A stretch of 64,000 nucleotides of DNA from Hyphomonadaceae bacterium ML37 (lineage in GTDB: Bacteria; Pseudomonadota; Alphaproteobacteria; Caulobacterales; Maricaulaceae). The position numbers were made by a program, and so were the translations under genes. The stretch lies in assembly GCA_027627685.1 (NCBI GenBank), contig CP091241.1, forward strand, positions 2,974,462 through 3,038,461, given 5' to 3'. The notes below the pieces were generated by a model. That model was not told where the DNA came from. It was given only the letters and a program-made list of their open reading frames with translations, and ran no database searches. Each line of letters starts with the position of its first letter. The first letter of the stretch is position 1. This document shows positions 1 to 8,489 of this stretch, one piece after another.

Positions 1-491
1 ATGCCGATGCGCCCGCCTTCCTCCTGATCACCAGCGAAGACCTTCACCCGGAAAGCTGGGGCGTGGAGGGGCTGGATTTGCGCGGCGCGGCGACGCTGGA
101 TACGTCCGCCGCCCTCAGCCCGCTGCCTGTCGGAGAGGCCGCCAACGCCTTCACCCGCGCCGCGTTTGAGGACGCAAGCCAGCGCGCTGCGAGCGTGTTC
201 GGCTTTGCGGTCAGCGAAGCGGCGGACATGGAGGCGGTCATTGCGCTCGCCCGCAAGGCGGGCGCGCGCCAGATCATCACCCAGCGCCCCTGTCAGGGCC
301 CGGCCCGCGACGTGCTTGATTCGGCGGCGCCGGCGCTGGAGGCCGCCGGTTTGACCCTGTGCGAATTGCGCCGGGACTGGGACAGCGCCTTCTTTCCGTA
401 CGCGGACAAGGGCTTTTTCAGATTGAAGAAGGCGATTCCGCGCGTGCTGGACGCGCTTGGTCTCATCACGGGCGCGGGTGCGCCCGGATGA
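1..491 (+). CDS. 5'-truncated protein, possibly photolyase-related
   Basis: The reading frame is open from base 3, so this is the last 162 residues of a gene that begins before the window. I do not recognise it with confidence. Visible are an N-terminal LLITSEDLHPES stretch, a middle AVIALARKAGARQIIT segment resembling a Rossmann-like alpha/beta turn, and a C-terminal DWDSAFFPYADKGFF motif rich in aromatic and basic residues. That last pattern reminds me of small photolyase/cryptochrome-like proteins of alphaproteobacteria, but this is recall and not an alignment. A GTG at 63 could be an internal start but would cut the alpha/beta part. The gene ends 78 bases before the ArsR-methyltransferase gene. 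Confidence 0.45.
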   Translation, partial: ADAPAFLLITSEDLHPESWGVEGLDLRGAATLDTSAALSPLPVGEAANAFTRAAFEDASQRAASVFGFAVSEAADMEAVIALARKAGARQIITQRPCQGPARDVLDSAAPALEAAGLTLCELRRDWDSAFFPYADKGFFRLKKAIPRVLDALGLITGAGAPG

Positions 492-569
492 CAAATCGCC
501 CCGGCCCCGCTAAGCCATAAGGGTCTGGCCGCGCGTGCGCTCCGGTCCGGCGCGGAGCGAGGTGGCGGG

Positions 570-1517
570 ATGCAGACTGATCTGCTGGCGAAACTGAAGG
601 CGCTTGCCGAGCCCTCGCGCCTGCGCATCGTGTCGCTGCTGTCCCAGGGCGAAATGACGGTGAGCGAAATCATCCAGGTGCTGGGCCAGAGCCAGCCGCG
701 CGTGTCGCGCCACCTGAAGCTGCTCGCGGACGCGGGATTGTGCGAGCGCTTTCCCGAAGGCGGCTGGGTGTTCTACCGGCTGGTGCGCACCGGACCGGTC
801 TCGCGGCTGGCCGCGCTGATCGAGGATTTCACCGATACTGACGACCCCCAGGTGCAGCGTGACCGCCAGCGCCTCAGCGAGCTCAAACGCCTGCGCGCCC
901 AGAGCGCCGAACGGTTTTTCGAGGCCGCCGCCGCGCAATGGGCGCAGATTCGCTCCATGCATTTCTCTGAAGGCGCGGTGGAGACCGAGCTGGTGCGGCT
1001 GGTCGCCGGGCGGCGCTTCAAAAGCCATGTGGATGTGGGCACGGGCACGGGCCGCATGCTGGAGCTGTTCAGCGCCCAGGCCGATGAAGGCATGGGCGTG
1101 GATCTGTCGCGCGAAATGCTGTCGGTGGCGCGCGCCAAGCTGTCCGAAGCCGGATTGAGCACGCGCTTCGTGCGCCAGGCGGACGCCTCGGCCTTGCCGG
1201 TGGAAGATGGCGCAGCCGACCTCGTCACGGTGCATCAGGTGCTGCATTATCTCTCCGACCCGCGCGAGGCGGTGCGCGAATGCGCGCGCGTGCTGGCGCC
1301 GGGCGGCGTGTTGCTGATCGTGGATTTCGCCGAGCACCGCCACGAGGCCCTGCGCGTGGAGCATCATCACCGGCATCTCGGCTTCCCCCCCGCCCAGGTC
1401 ACCGGCTGGTTGACCGGCGCCGGGCTCGACCTCAAACAGCTTGTCACGCTTGAGCCCGAAGGCATCAAGGGCGGGCTGACCGTACTGATCTGGGCCGCCG
1501 AACACCGGCAGGACTGA
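570..1517 (+). CDS. ArsR-family regulator fused to SAM-dependent methyltransferase
   Basis: A 315-residue two-domain protein. Residues 1-85 form a winged helix of the ArsR type (LAEPSRLRIVSLL, then a recognition helix around SQPRVSRHLKLL). Residues about 115-310 are a class I methyltransferase with motif I HVDVGTGTGRML at 153-164 and a later ADLVTVHQVLHYLSDP segment. I see no cysteine cluster in the HTH part like that of metal-sensing ArsR proteins, so metal sensing is unlikely. In Caulobacter relatives such fusions lie beside metF/metH and are thought to link SAM status to methionine genes; here the next gene is pgi, 18 bases downstream, so the target is unknown. The ATG at 570 follows a GAGGTGG stretch that can serve as a ribosome site. 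Confidence 0.9.
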   Translation: MQTDLLAKLKALAEPSRLRIVSLLSQGEMTVSEIIQVLGQSQPRVSRHLKLLADAGLCERFPEGGWVFYRLVRTGPVSRLAALIEDFTDTDDPQVQRDRQRLSELKRLRAQSAERFFEAAAAQWAQIRSMHFSEGAVETELVRLVAGRRFKSHVDVGTGTGRMLELFSAQADEGMGVDLSREMLSVARAKLSEAGLSTRFVRQADASALPVEDGAADLVTVHQVLHYLSDPREAVRECARVLAPGGVLLIVDFAEHRHEALRVEHHHRHLGFPPAQVTGWLTGAGLDLKQLVTLEPEGIKGGLTVLIWAAEHRQD

Positions 1518-1535
1518 CATTCTGGAGCGCCGCCC

Positions 1536-3074
1536 ATGACCCTCGCTACTCTGACCGCCCACGCTGACCGCCTCGCCAGCGCGGACATGAGCGGCCTGAT
1601 CGCGCAGCCGGGCCGCGATGACGCGCTGGTGGTGGAGGCCGCCGGACTGGTGTTTGACGCCCGCCGCCAGCGGATCGATCTGGAGGCCTGGGCCGGCCTG
1701 CTGGGCGCCGCCGCCGAGGCCCGAATCCCGGACGCCTTCGCGGCCATGATGCGCGGCGACATCGTCAACACCACGGAAGGCCGCCCGTCTTTGCACGCCG
1801 CCTGCCGCAATCCGGACCGGCTCGCGGACAAGGCGCTGGCGGACCGGCTGCGCGACGCCCGCGCGCGCACCGCCGCCTTTACGGATGCGACTGAAGCGCC
1901 TGATGCGATGGACGGTCATCCCTTGCGGCGCATCATCAATATCGGCATTGGCGGGTCGGATCTGGGGCCGCGCTTCATCTATGACGCGCTGAAAGCCTGG
2001 CGGCGCGAGGGGGTCGAAGCGCGCTTCGTGTCCAATCTCGACCCGGCCGATCTGGACGATGCGCTGGAGGGCGCTGAGGCCGAGACCACGCTGGTGGTCA
2101 TCGTGTCGAAATCCTTCACCACCCAGGAAACCCTGATGAACGGCCAGGCCGCGCGCGACTGGCTCGCCGCACGGCTGGGCGAGGCGGGCGCCAATGCGCG
2201 CCTGTGCGCCGCCACCGCGGCGCCAGACAAGGCGGCGGCATTCGGCGTGGACAAGGCGCGCATCTTCCCGTTCGAGGACGGGGTGGGCGGTCGCTATTCG
2301 CTGTGGTCGCCGGCGGGGATCGCCATCGAGCTGGCGGTGGGCTCGCGGGTCTATACGCGCCTGCTGCACGGCGCACGGGTGATGGACGACCATGTGATTG
2401 ACGCGCCGCCCGGCGCCAATATGGCCATCGCCAAAGGCCTGGTGGACGCGTGGAACCGGGCCGCGCGCAGGCTCCCCTCGCGCTGCGTCACGGCGTATTC
2501 CTCTCGGCTGGAGCGCCTGCCTGCCTATCTGCAGCAGCTGGAGATGGAAAGTCTGGGCAAGTCGGTGACGCACGGCGGCGAAGCCCTCGCCCCGGCCCAT
2601 TCCGGCGCGCTGGTCTGGGGCGGGCGCGGCTCGGACCTGCAACACTCGGTCTTTCAGTGGCTGCATCAGGGTCAGGACGAGGCGCCGGTGGATTTCATCG
2701 CCCTCAAGGACGCGGTCTTCATGGAAGACCCGCGCGCCCGCGCCCTCAACGCCAATCTGGCCGCCCAGGGCGCGGCGCTGACCACCGGACGCTCCGGCGA
2801 GGGCGCACTGGCCGCTCACAAGGCCATCGCCGGCGGGCGGGCGAGCAGCACGATCCTCCTGCCCGGCCTGAGCCCGGAGAGCCTGGGCGCGCTGGTCGCT
2901 CTGCATGAGCATAAAGTCGCAGTGGAAGCCACGCTTTACGGTCTGAACCCGTTTGACCAGTGGGGGGTGGAGCTGGGCAAGGCGCTTGCCCGTGACCTGC
3001 TTTCCGGCGACACGGGCGGCTTCGATCCCGTTGCGCTGGACCTCGCCCGCCGTCTGGGGCTGGACGCCTCCTAG
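1536..3074 (+). CDS. pgi: Glucose-6-phosphate isomerase
   Basis: Interconverts glucose 6-phosphate and fructose 6-phosphate in the cytoplasm, feeding the Entner-Doudoroff/pentose phosphate routes. The 512-residue protein has the family's sugar-phosphate motifs in order: NTTEGRPSLH near 78-87, GIGGSDLGPRF at 137-147, VSKSFTTQETL (phosphate loop), GGRYSLWSPAGI with the catalytic glutamate region close by, and LQHSVFQWLHQG with the catalytic histidine. It is shorter than the about 550-residue enterobacterial form, as usual for alphaproteobacteria. It lies 18 bases after the ArsR-methyltransferase gene and 69 bases before tkt, giving a small carbohydrate block. No truncation or frameshift is visible. 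Confidence 0.96.
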   Translation: MTLATLTAHADRLASADMSGLIAQPGRDDALVVEAAGLVFDARRQRIDLEAWAGLLGAAAEARIPDAFAAMMRGDIVNTTEGRPSLHAACRNPDRLADKALADRLRDARARTAAFTDATEAPDAMDGHPLRRIINIGIGGSDLGPRFIYDALKAWRREGVEARFVSNLDPADLDDALEGAEAETTLVVIVSKSFTTQETLMNGQAARDWLAARLGEAGANARLCAATAAPDKAAAFGVDKARIFPFEDGVGGRYSLWSPAGIAIELAVGSRVYTRLLHGARVMDDHVIDAPPGANMAIAKGLVDAWNRAARRLPSRCVTAYSSRLERLPAYLQQLEMESLGKSVTHGGEALAPAHSGALVWGGRGSDLQHSVFQWLHQGQDEAPVDFIALKDAVFMEDPRARALNANLAAQGAALTTGRSGEGALAAHKAIAGGRASSTILLPGLSPESLGALVALHEHKVAVEATLYGLNPFDQWGVELGKALARDLLSGDTGGFDPVALDLARRLGLDAS

Positions 3075-3143
3075 GCGTTCGCTTCCTCGGCGCGAATCCG
3101 CTTATAAGCGCGCTCAAGACCGGCTCTTGACGAAGGCTCGCCC

Positions 3144-5144
3144 ATGACACGCACGCCCGCTCTCCCCCCTCTGGACAATGCCGCGATCCAGCCGCTGGCC
3201 GACGCCATCCGCGCCCTCGCCATGGACGCGGTGGAAGCCGCCAAATCCGGCCACCCGGGCATGCCCATGGGGATGGCGGACGCCGCCGCGGTCCTGTGGA
3301 CGCGCCACATCAAATTCGACCCCGCCGATCCGGCCTGGCCGGACCGGGACCGGTTCGTCTTGTCAGCCGGTCACGGCTCCATGCTGGTCTATTCCATCCT
3401 GAACCTGATCGGGGTGGAGGGTGTGACGATGGAGGAGCTGAAAAACTTCCGCCAGCTCGGCTCCAAAACGCCGGGCCATCCCGAATACGGCCATACGCCG
3501 GGCGTGGAGACCACCACCGGCCCGCTGGGCCAGGGCATCTCCACCGCCGTGGGCATGGCGCTGGCAGAGCGTATGCTGAACGCGCGCTATGGCGATGATC
3601 TGGTCGACCACCACACTTTCGTCATCGCGTCCGACGGCGATCTGCAGGAAGGCGTCAGCCAGGAAGCCATTGCGCTGGCCGGTCACTGGAAGCTGAACCG
3701 CCTGGTGGTCTTGTGGGACGACAACTCCATCTCCATCGATGGCTCCACCGATCTATCCGACACCACTGACCACGGCGCGCGCTTTGAAAGCGCGGGCTGG
3801 ACCGTGATGCACGTGGACGGCCATGACGCGACGGCGGTGGATGCGGCGCTGACAAAGGCGCGCGCCAGCGACAATCCGGTGCTGATCGCGTGCAAGACCA
3901 TTATCGGCAAGGGCGCCCCCACCAAGGCGGGCACAGCCGGATCCCACGGTTCACCGCTGGGCGCGGACGAGATCGCCGGCGCCCGCAAGGCCATGGGCTG
4001 GACCCATGGCGCGTTCGATATTCCGGACGCCGTCTATGACGGCTGGCGGACGGTGGGCGAGCGCGGCGCGCAGGCCCGCGCGGCGTGGACCGCGCGCCAT
4101 GCGAAAGCCGCGTCGCGGGCCGAGTTTGACGCGCAGCTGTCCGGTGACACGCCCAAAGCCGCGCTGGACGCGCTGGACGCCCATATCGCCAAACTCATGA
4201 CCGACAAGCCGGCGCTGGCCACCCGCGCCGCGTCGGGCAAGGCGATTGAAAGCTTCTGGGACAAAATCCCCGGCCTGACCGGCGGATCGGCGGACCTCAC
4301 CGGTTCGGTCAATACGCTGGTGAAGGGGCAAAGCCCGCTCAGCGCCGGCAATTATGCTGGCCAATACATCCATTACGGCGTGCGCGAGCATGGCATGGCC
4401 GCCGCCATGAACGGCATGGCGCTGCATGGTGGGGTCCGTCCCTATGCCGGGACCTTCCTGGTGTTCTCCGACTATTGCCGTCCGGCGGTGCGCCTGTCGG
4501 CGCTGATGAACCAGCCGGTGATCTATGTCTTCACCCACGATTCCATCGGGCTGGGCGAAGACGGCCCCACCCACCAGCCGGTTGAGCATCTCTCCGCCCT
4601 GCGCGCCATCCCCAATCTGGCGGTGTTCCGCCCTGCCGACGCGGTGGAGGCGGCGGAAGCCTGGCGTGTGGCGCTGGAGCGCCGGGACGGGCCGACCTGC
4701 CTGATCCTGTCACGCCAGAAGACGCCGCATTTGCGCACGGGTGACGGCTCGAAGAATCTCAGCGCGCGCGGCGCCTATGTGCTGAGCGAGGCGGACGGGA
4801 CGGCTCAGGTAACCCTGATCGGCACCGGCACAGAGACCGCGCTGGCGCTGGAAGCCCAATGCCTCCTGAAAGAGCGCGGCGTGGACGCCCGCGTGGTGTC
4901 CGCGCCCAGCGTCGAGACCTTCCTGGCCCAGGACAAGGGGTATCGCGACAGCGTGGTCGATCCGGCTCTGCCCGCCGTGGCGGTGGAGGCCGGGATACGC
5001 TGGGGCTGGGACGCGCTGATCGGACGCGCGGGCGGATTTGTCGGCATGACCGGCTTTGGCGCGTCGGCGCCGGCCGAGGCGCTTTACGATCATTTCGCCA
5101 TTACAGCGCAGGCTGTGGCGGCTGAGGCCCTCAAGCGGGTATAA
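3144..5144 (+). CDS. tkt: Transketolase
   Basis: Thiamine-diphosphate enzyme of the non-oxidative pentose phosphate pathway and, where present, the Calvin cycle. The 666-residue length is typical. Visible parts are the N-terminal KSGHPGMPMGMAD substrate/TPP region, the TPP-magnesium motif DGDLQEG with the later DDNSISIDG, the central pyrimidine-binding domain with YGVREHGMAAAMNGMALHGG, and HDSIGLGEDGPTHQPVEHL, followed by the C-terminal domain. It follows pgi on the same strand after 69 bases that contain a perfect 12-bp palindrome (3099-3110), and precedes mgtE by 36 bases. The ATG at 3144 begins the family-typical N-terminus. Confidence 0.96.
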   Translation: MTRTPALPPLDNAAIQPLADAIRALAMDAVEAAKSGHPGMPMGMADAAAVLWTRHIKFDPADPAWPDRDRFVLSAGHGSMLVYSILNLIGVEGVTMEELKNFRQLGSKTPGHPEYGHTPGVETTTGPLGQGISTAVGMALAERMLNARYGDDLVDHHTFVIASDGDLQEGVSQEAIALAGHWKLNRLVVLWDDNSISIDGSTDLSDTTDHGARFESAGWTVMHVDGHDATAVDAALTKARASDNPVLIACKTIIGKGAPTKAGTAGSHGSPLGADEIAGARKAMGWTHGAFDIPDAVYDGWRTVGERGAQARAAWTARHAKAASRAEFDAQLSGDTPKAALDALDAHIAKLMTDKPALATRAASGKAIESFWDKIPGLTGGSADLTGSVNTLVKGQSPLSAGNYAGQYIHYGVREHGMAAAMNGMALHGGVRPYAGTFLVFSDYCRPAVRLSALMNQPVIYVFTHDSIGLGEDGPTHQPVEHLSALRAIPNLAVFRPADAVEAAEAWRVALERRDGPTCLILSRQKTPHLRTGDGSKNLSARGAYVLSEADGTAQVTLIGTGTETALALEAQCLLKERGVDARVVSAPSVETFLAQDKGYRDSVVDPALPAVAVEAGIRWGWDALIGRAGGFVGMTGFGASAPAEALYDHFAITAQAVAAEALKRV

Positions 5145-5180
5145 GCGCATACCGCCGCCCGCAGCAAACACGGATCGCTC

Positions 5181-6515
5181 ATGAGCGTGCTCGAAGCCAT
5201 GGCCGAGGACGGCCTCGACCTGAATGACACCGAAGCGCTGATCGCCTTCGTGGCCGACGCCCACCCGGTGGATGCGGCGGCGCTGCTGGACGAGCTGGAG
5301 CCGGAACAGGCGCGCGATCTTCTGATGGCCCAGACGCTGGATCATCAGACCGAGATATTCGGCTATCTCTATGGCGACACCCAGGAGGCGCTGGCGCTGA
5401 TCCTGGAGCGCGCCAAGCTGGTCGAAATCGTCAGCGAGATGAACTCCGACGACCGGGCCGACCTTTACAACCGCCTGACCGAAGACCAGCGCGCGGCGCT
5501 GATGCCCGGGCTGGCGCGCGCCGAACGTGAAGATATCCGCCGCCTGGCCTCTCACGAAGAGGGCACGGCCGGCGCGATCATGACCTCGGACTACGCCACG
5601 CTGGGTCTGGAACTGACGGCGGGCGAAGCCATCGATTCCCTGCGCAAGGAAGCGCCGGACAAGGAAACCATCTACCGCGCCTATGTGGTGGACGACGAGC
5701 GCAAGCTTTTGGGTTCGGTGCGCCTTCAGGCGCTGATCCTCGCCTCGCCGGACACCCCGATCGCCGACCTGATGGAGCGCGGCGCGCTGGTGGTGCGTCT
5801 GGAAGAGCCTCAGGAGGAAGTGGCCCGCAAGATCGCGCGCTATGACGTGCTGGCCATCCCGGTCATCAACGAGTCCGGAGAGCTGGTCGGCATCGTCACC
5901 CATGACGACGCGATCGACGTGGTCGAGGCGGAGGCCACCGAGGACTTCCACAAATTCGCCGCCGCCGGCGCCATCGGGGAAAGCGTGCGCGATGCGCCGA
6001 TCTTCACCCTCTACCGCAAGCGCATCGTCTGGCTGGTCATCCTGGTTTTCGCCAATCTGTTCTCCGGCGCCGGCATCGCGGTGTTTGAAGACACTATCGC
6101 CGCCTATGTGACGCTGGTGATTTTCATGCCGCTGATCATCGGTTCAGGCGGCAATGCCGGGGCGCAAGGCGCAACGCTGATGGTGCGCGCCCTGGCCACG
6201 GGCGACGTCGTGATGAAGGACTGGGGCGTGCTGCTGGGCCGCGAATTGCTGGTGGCGGCCATGCTGGGCGGGACCATGGCGCTGGCTGTGGCGCCGATCG
6301 GCTATGCGCGCGGCGACATGGGAATCGCGCTCGTGGTGTCGATCTCTATGGTGATCGTGGTGCTGGTCGGCAGCCTGATCGGGATGAGCCTGCCCTTCTT
6401 GCTCAGCCGCCTGAAGGTCGATCCGGCGACCGCCAGCGCGCCGCTGATCGCCACCATCGCCGACGTAATGGGCATACTGGTCTACTTCTCCATCGCCACG
6501 GCGATTCTGTTCTGA
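5181..6515 (+). CDS. mgtE: Magnesium transporter MgtE
   Basis: A 444-residue Mg2+ channel/transporter of the inner membrane. Residues about 1-125 are the superhelical MgtE N domain (acidic, with repeated ALLDELEPEQARDLL-type helices). Residues 126-250 hold two CBS domains (EEGTAGAIMTSDYATL, YDVLAIPVINESGELVGIVTHDDAIDVV), which gate the channel by sensing Mg2+. The C-terminal about 180 residues hold five hydrophobic segments; GSGGNAGAQGATLMVRALATG is the conserved pore-region signature. It is probably co-transcribed with tkt (36-base gap), an enzyme that itself needs Mg2+. A strong hairpin lies directly after the stop. No magnesium riboswitch is possible in the short 5' gap. Confidence 0.95.
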   Translation: MSVLEAMAEDGLDLNDTEALIAFVADAHPVDAAALLDELEPEQARDLLMAQTLDHQTEIFGYLYGDTQEALALILERAKLVEIVSEMNSDDRADLYNRLTEDQRAALMPGLARAEREDIRRLASHEEGTAGAIMTSDYATLGLELTAGEAIDSLRKEAPDKETIYRAYVVDDERKLLGSVRLQALILASPDTPIADLMERGALVVRLEEPQEEVARKIARYDVLAIPVINESGELVGIVTHDDAIDVVEAEATEDFHKFAAAGAIGESVRDAPIFTLYRKRIVWLVILVFANLFSGAGIAVFEDTIAAYVTLVIFMPLIIGSGGNAGAQGATLMVRALATGDVVMKDWGVLLGRELLVAAMLGGTMALAVAPIGYARGDMGIALVVSISMVIVVLVGSLIGMSLPFLLSRLKVDPATASAPLIATIADVMGILVYFSIATAILF

Positions 6516-6528
6516 TCCGGGCTGTTAT

Positions 6529-6565
6529 CCTCGCAAATCTAACATTTCATGTTCGATTTGCGAGG
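6529..6565. terminator. Long near-perfect hairpin between convergent genes
   Basis: An 11-bp perfect outer stem (CCTCGCAAATC at 6529-6539 with GATTTGCGAGG at 6555-6565), one mismatch, a 5-bp inner stem (AACAT/ATGTT) and a 3-base loop. It sits between mgtE (+) and the convergent cupin gene (-), so a shared terminator is likely. No run of T follows immediately on either strand, and the arms are AT-richer than the genome, so a protein-binding palindrome cannot be excluded. Confidence 0.5.
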
Positions 6566-6602
6566 TTGTGACGCTTCAAGCCATTGTTTTTATTGAACAG
6601 AC

Positions 6603-7778
6603 CTAAACCCGCTGCGCGTGGCCGAAGGCGAGGAGACGGGCGATGGCGTCGCGGGCCTTGTCCTCGCCCAGCAGGGCGAAATCGGCGGCGCTGACAGTCT
6701 CCCCCGCCACAAAACGCTCCAGCGCCGGACCGGCGGCCAGATCAATCATCACCGGCCCGCCGGGTCCTGTGACCGCGATATGGCCGTCGTCTTCCGCCAG
6801 ATGCAGCGCGATCAGCGGACGCCGGCGCACTTGCGTCGAATCCTTGACCGCGCCGCCGGCAAGGGCGCCGCTGGTGTCGGGCGTGCGGCTGGTTACGAAT
6901 TCATCGGCGAACAGGGCGATCACCGAGGCGATGTCAGCCTCGGCCTCGACCTGGCGCAGCGCCTTGGAAAAGCGGATGTGAAACGCCTTCGGATCAGCAT
7001 CGCGGTGAAAGCCTGGCGGCAAGGCGCGGCGCAATTCCGGCAGGCGCAGGGCAGCCTCCGACACCGCTTCGAGCAGGAAGTCCGCCCAGGTGCGGGTGAT
7101 CACGCCGGTGGTGATGTGCAAAGACGGCCCCTCCGAGCCCTCATTCACCGCGTCATGCATCAGCCCGCGCGGCACGTAGAGCACGTCGCCGGGCTTCAGG
7201 ATCAGCTCCCGGCTCGGCTCCCCGGCGGCATACTGGCCCGGGGTGAAGCGTTCGCCGCGATAGGGCGCGCCCACCGGCGAGTCATACAGCCGCCAGCGTT
7301 TCTCGCCCTCCACCTGGAGGACGAACACGCAATGATTGTCATAATGGGTCTGGAACCCCTGGGCGTTGGGCGGGGTGAGGTAGATATTGGTCTGCACATG
7401 GGCGGACAGATCCGCCTCGAGCGCCCGGCACAGATCGGCCAGCGCGCGCACGCGGGTGTGCAGCTGGGGCAGGATCAGGGTCGCGCCCTGCTGGAACAGA
7501 CGCGCGGCCTGCCCCCGGTCCAGCACGCCCTGGCGGTTGATATAGGCGCTTTCAGCCAGCTTGGGCTCGGCGCGGGCCATGGAGGCCTCGCCCTCGCGAA
7601 ACACCTCGTCGGCCAGGCGGCGGTCAATGTCGGCGGTGGAAATCAGGGCGCGGAACCGGCCCGGATCGCGCCCGGGCACGTGCAGCGCGCGCTGCTCGTA
7701 GATCGCATCAAGGAAACCCGCCGCATCCTGCGGCGCGATCAACCCGGCAAGCCCGAACGGGCCGGACGCGGCGTCCAT
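6603..7778 (-). CDS. Cupin/JmjC-like 2-oxoglutarate oxygenase (RoxA/YcfD type)
   Basis: A 391-residue cupin_4 family protein, probably an Fe(II)/2-oxoglutarate-dependent hydroxylase. The metal-binding facial triad is visible: HYD in the segment THYDNHCVFVLQ (HxD) and the distal histidine in DVLYVPRGLMHDA. The KRWRLYDSP strand after the first motif is typical of the ribosomal-oxygenase branch, whose E. coli member YcfD/RoxA hydroxylates an arginine of ribosomal protein L16. The true substrate here is not known from sequence. It starts 2 bases after the stop of the upstream DxDSG-repeat lipoprotein gene and so shares its transcript, although a functional link is unclear. Start ATG at 7778. Confidence 0.82.
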   Translation of the reverse strand: MDAASGPFGLAGLIAPQDAAGFLDAIYEQRALHVPGRDPGRFRALISTADIDRRLADEVFREGEASMARAEPKLAESAYINRQGVLDRGQAARLFQQGATLILPQLHTRVRALADLCRALEADLSAHVQTNIYLTPPNAQGFQTHYDNHCVFVLQVEGEKRWRLYDSPVGAPYRGERFTPGQYAAGEPSRELILKPGDVLYVPRGLMHDAVNEGSEGPSLHITTGVITRTWADFLLEAVSEAALRLPELRRALPPGFHRDADPKAFHIRFSKALRQVEAEADIASVIALFADEFVTSRTPDTSGALAGGAVKDSTQVRRRPLIALHLAEDDGHIAVTGPGGPVMIDLAAGPALERFVAGETVSAADFALLGEDKARDAIARLLAFGHAQRV

Positions 7779-7780
7779 GA

Positions 7781-8347
7781 TCAGCAGCGCCGCCCCTGAC
7801 CACCCGGATCGGCCCAGGGGCCGGAATCAGAGTCCGAACAGGACCGCGATCCGCCCCGGCCATAATTGGCGCGGTCGGCATAGGACCCGCTGTCATTATC
7901 GGTGATGCCGGTATAGCCCGGCTCATACCCGCCGCAGCGCACGCCCTGCCCGCCCGGATCGGCGTAGCGCCCGCTATCAGCGTCAGAACAGGCCCGTCCG
8001 CCGCCGGAGCCGCGTCCGTGACCGTAATTGGCGCGATCAGCATAGGCGCCGCTATCGTTATCGGTGAAGCCGGTATAGCCCGGCGCATACTGTCCGCAGC
8101 GGCGGCCCTGACCGCCCGGATCGGCATACGTCCCGCTATCGGCGTCGGTGCAGCTTGAACCGTAACCGGGAGCGGCGCTGTATCCGCCCGACCGGCCATG
8201 GCCGACAGCGTCAAAGGGATCGGAATCGGTGACGCCCGTATAGGGACCCGTGGCGCATCCGGTCAGTCCGGCTGCGCCGAGCGCAACACCGCCGCCGGCA
8301 ACGCGCGCCAGAAACGAGCGCCGCGTCAGTGGTCGGAACTTTCCCAT
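7781..8347 (-). CDS. Tat-type lipoprotein with alternating DxDSG repeats
   Basis: Not a family I can name. The 188-residue product begins with a twin-arginine signal (LTRRSFLAR) and a lipobox ending LTGC, so Cys31 is probably the lipidated first residue. The mature part is almost wholly two alternating motifs: one of the form C-x-D-x-D-S-G-x-x-A-D-P-G-G-Q-G-x-R-C (three copies) and one Y-T-G-x-T-D-N-D-S-G-x-Y-A-D-R-A-N-Y-G (two copies), led by a YTGVTDSDPFD variant. The Asp spacing looks like short calcium-binding loops and the paired cysteines could form disulfides; both are inference. It is first in a two-gene unit with the cupin oxygenase and divergent from ruvC. Confidence 0.85.
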   Translation of the reverse strand: MGKFRPLTRRSFLARVAGGGVALGAAGLTGCATGPYTGVTDSDPFDAVGHGRSGGYSAAPGYGSSCTDADSGTYADPGGQGRRCGQYAPGYTGFTDNDSGAYADRANYGHGRGSGGGRACSDADSGRYADPGGQGVRCGGYEPGYTGITDNDSGSYADRANYGRGGSRSCSDSDSGPWADPGGQGRRC

Positions 8348-8489
8348 GCTGGCCCCCCAAGCTGCAACATGCTGACTTTACGGCGCGGTTTGCGGTCTGG
8401 CGAGTGAAAAAATTGCCGGTGAGCGCCTTCCATCCCTGGTGTCTGAAACCGCACGCGCAGGAGTGAACAAGCCGGGCTATGCTGTGGAT

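Noticed and set aside
510..2912. 800-codon open frame on the minus strand opposite the ArsR fusion and pgi
   Set aside because: It is antisense to two clear genes, is rich in Arg/Gly/Ala/His without motifs, and such frames are common at this GC content. The same holds for long antisense frames at 4710-5951, 13671-15617 and 32756-34840.
5145..5180. Mg2+ riboswitch before mgtE
   Set aside because: The gap is 36 bases, too short for any known magnesium-sensing leader.
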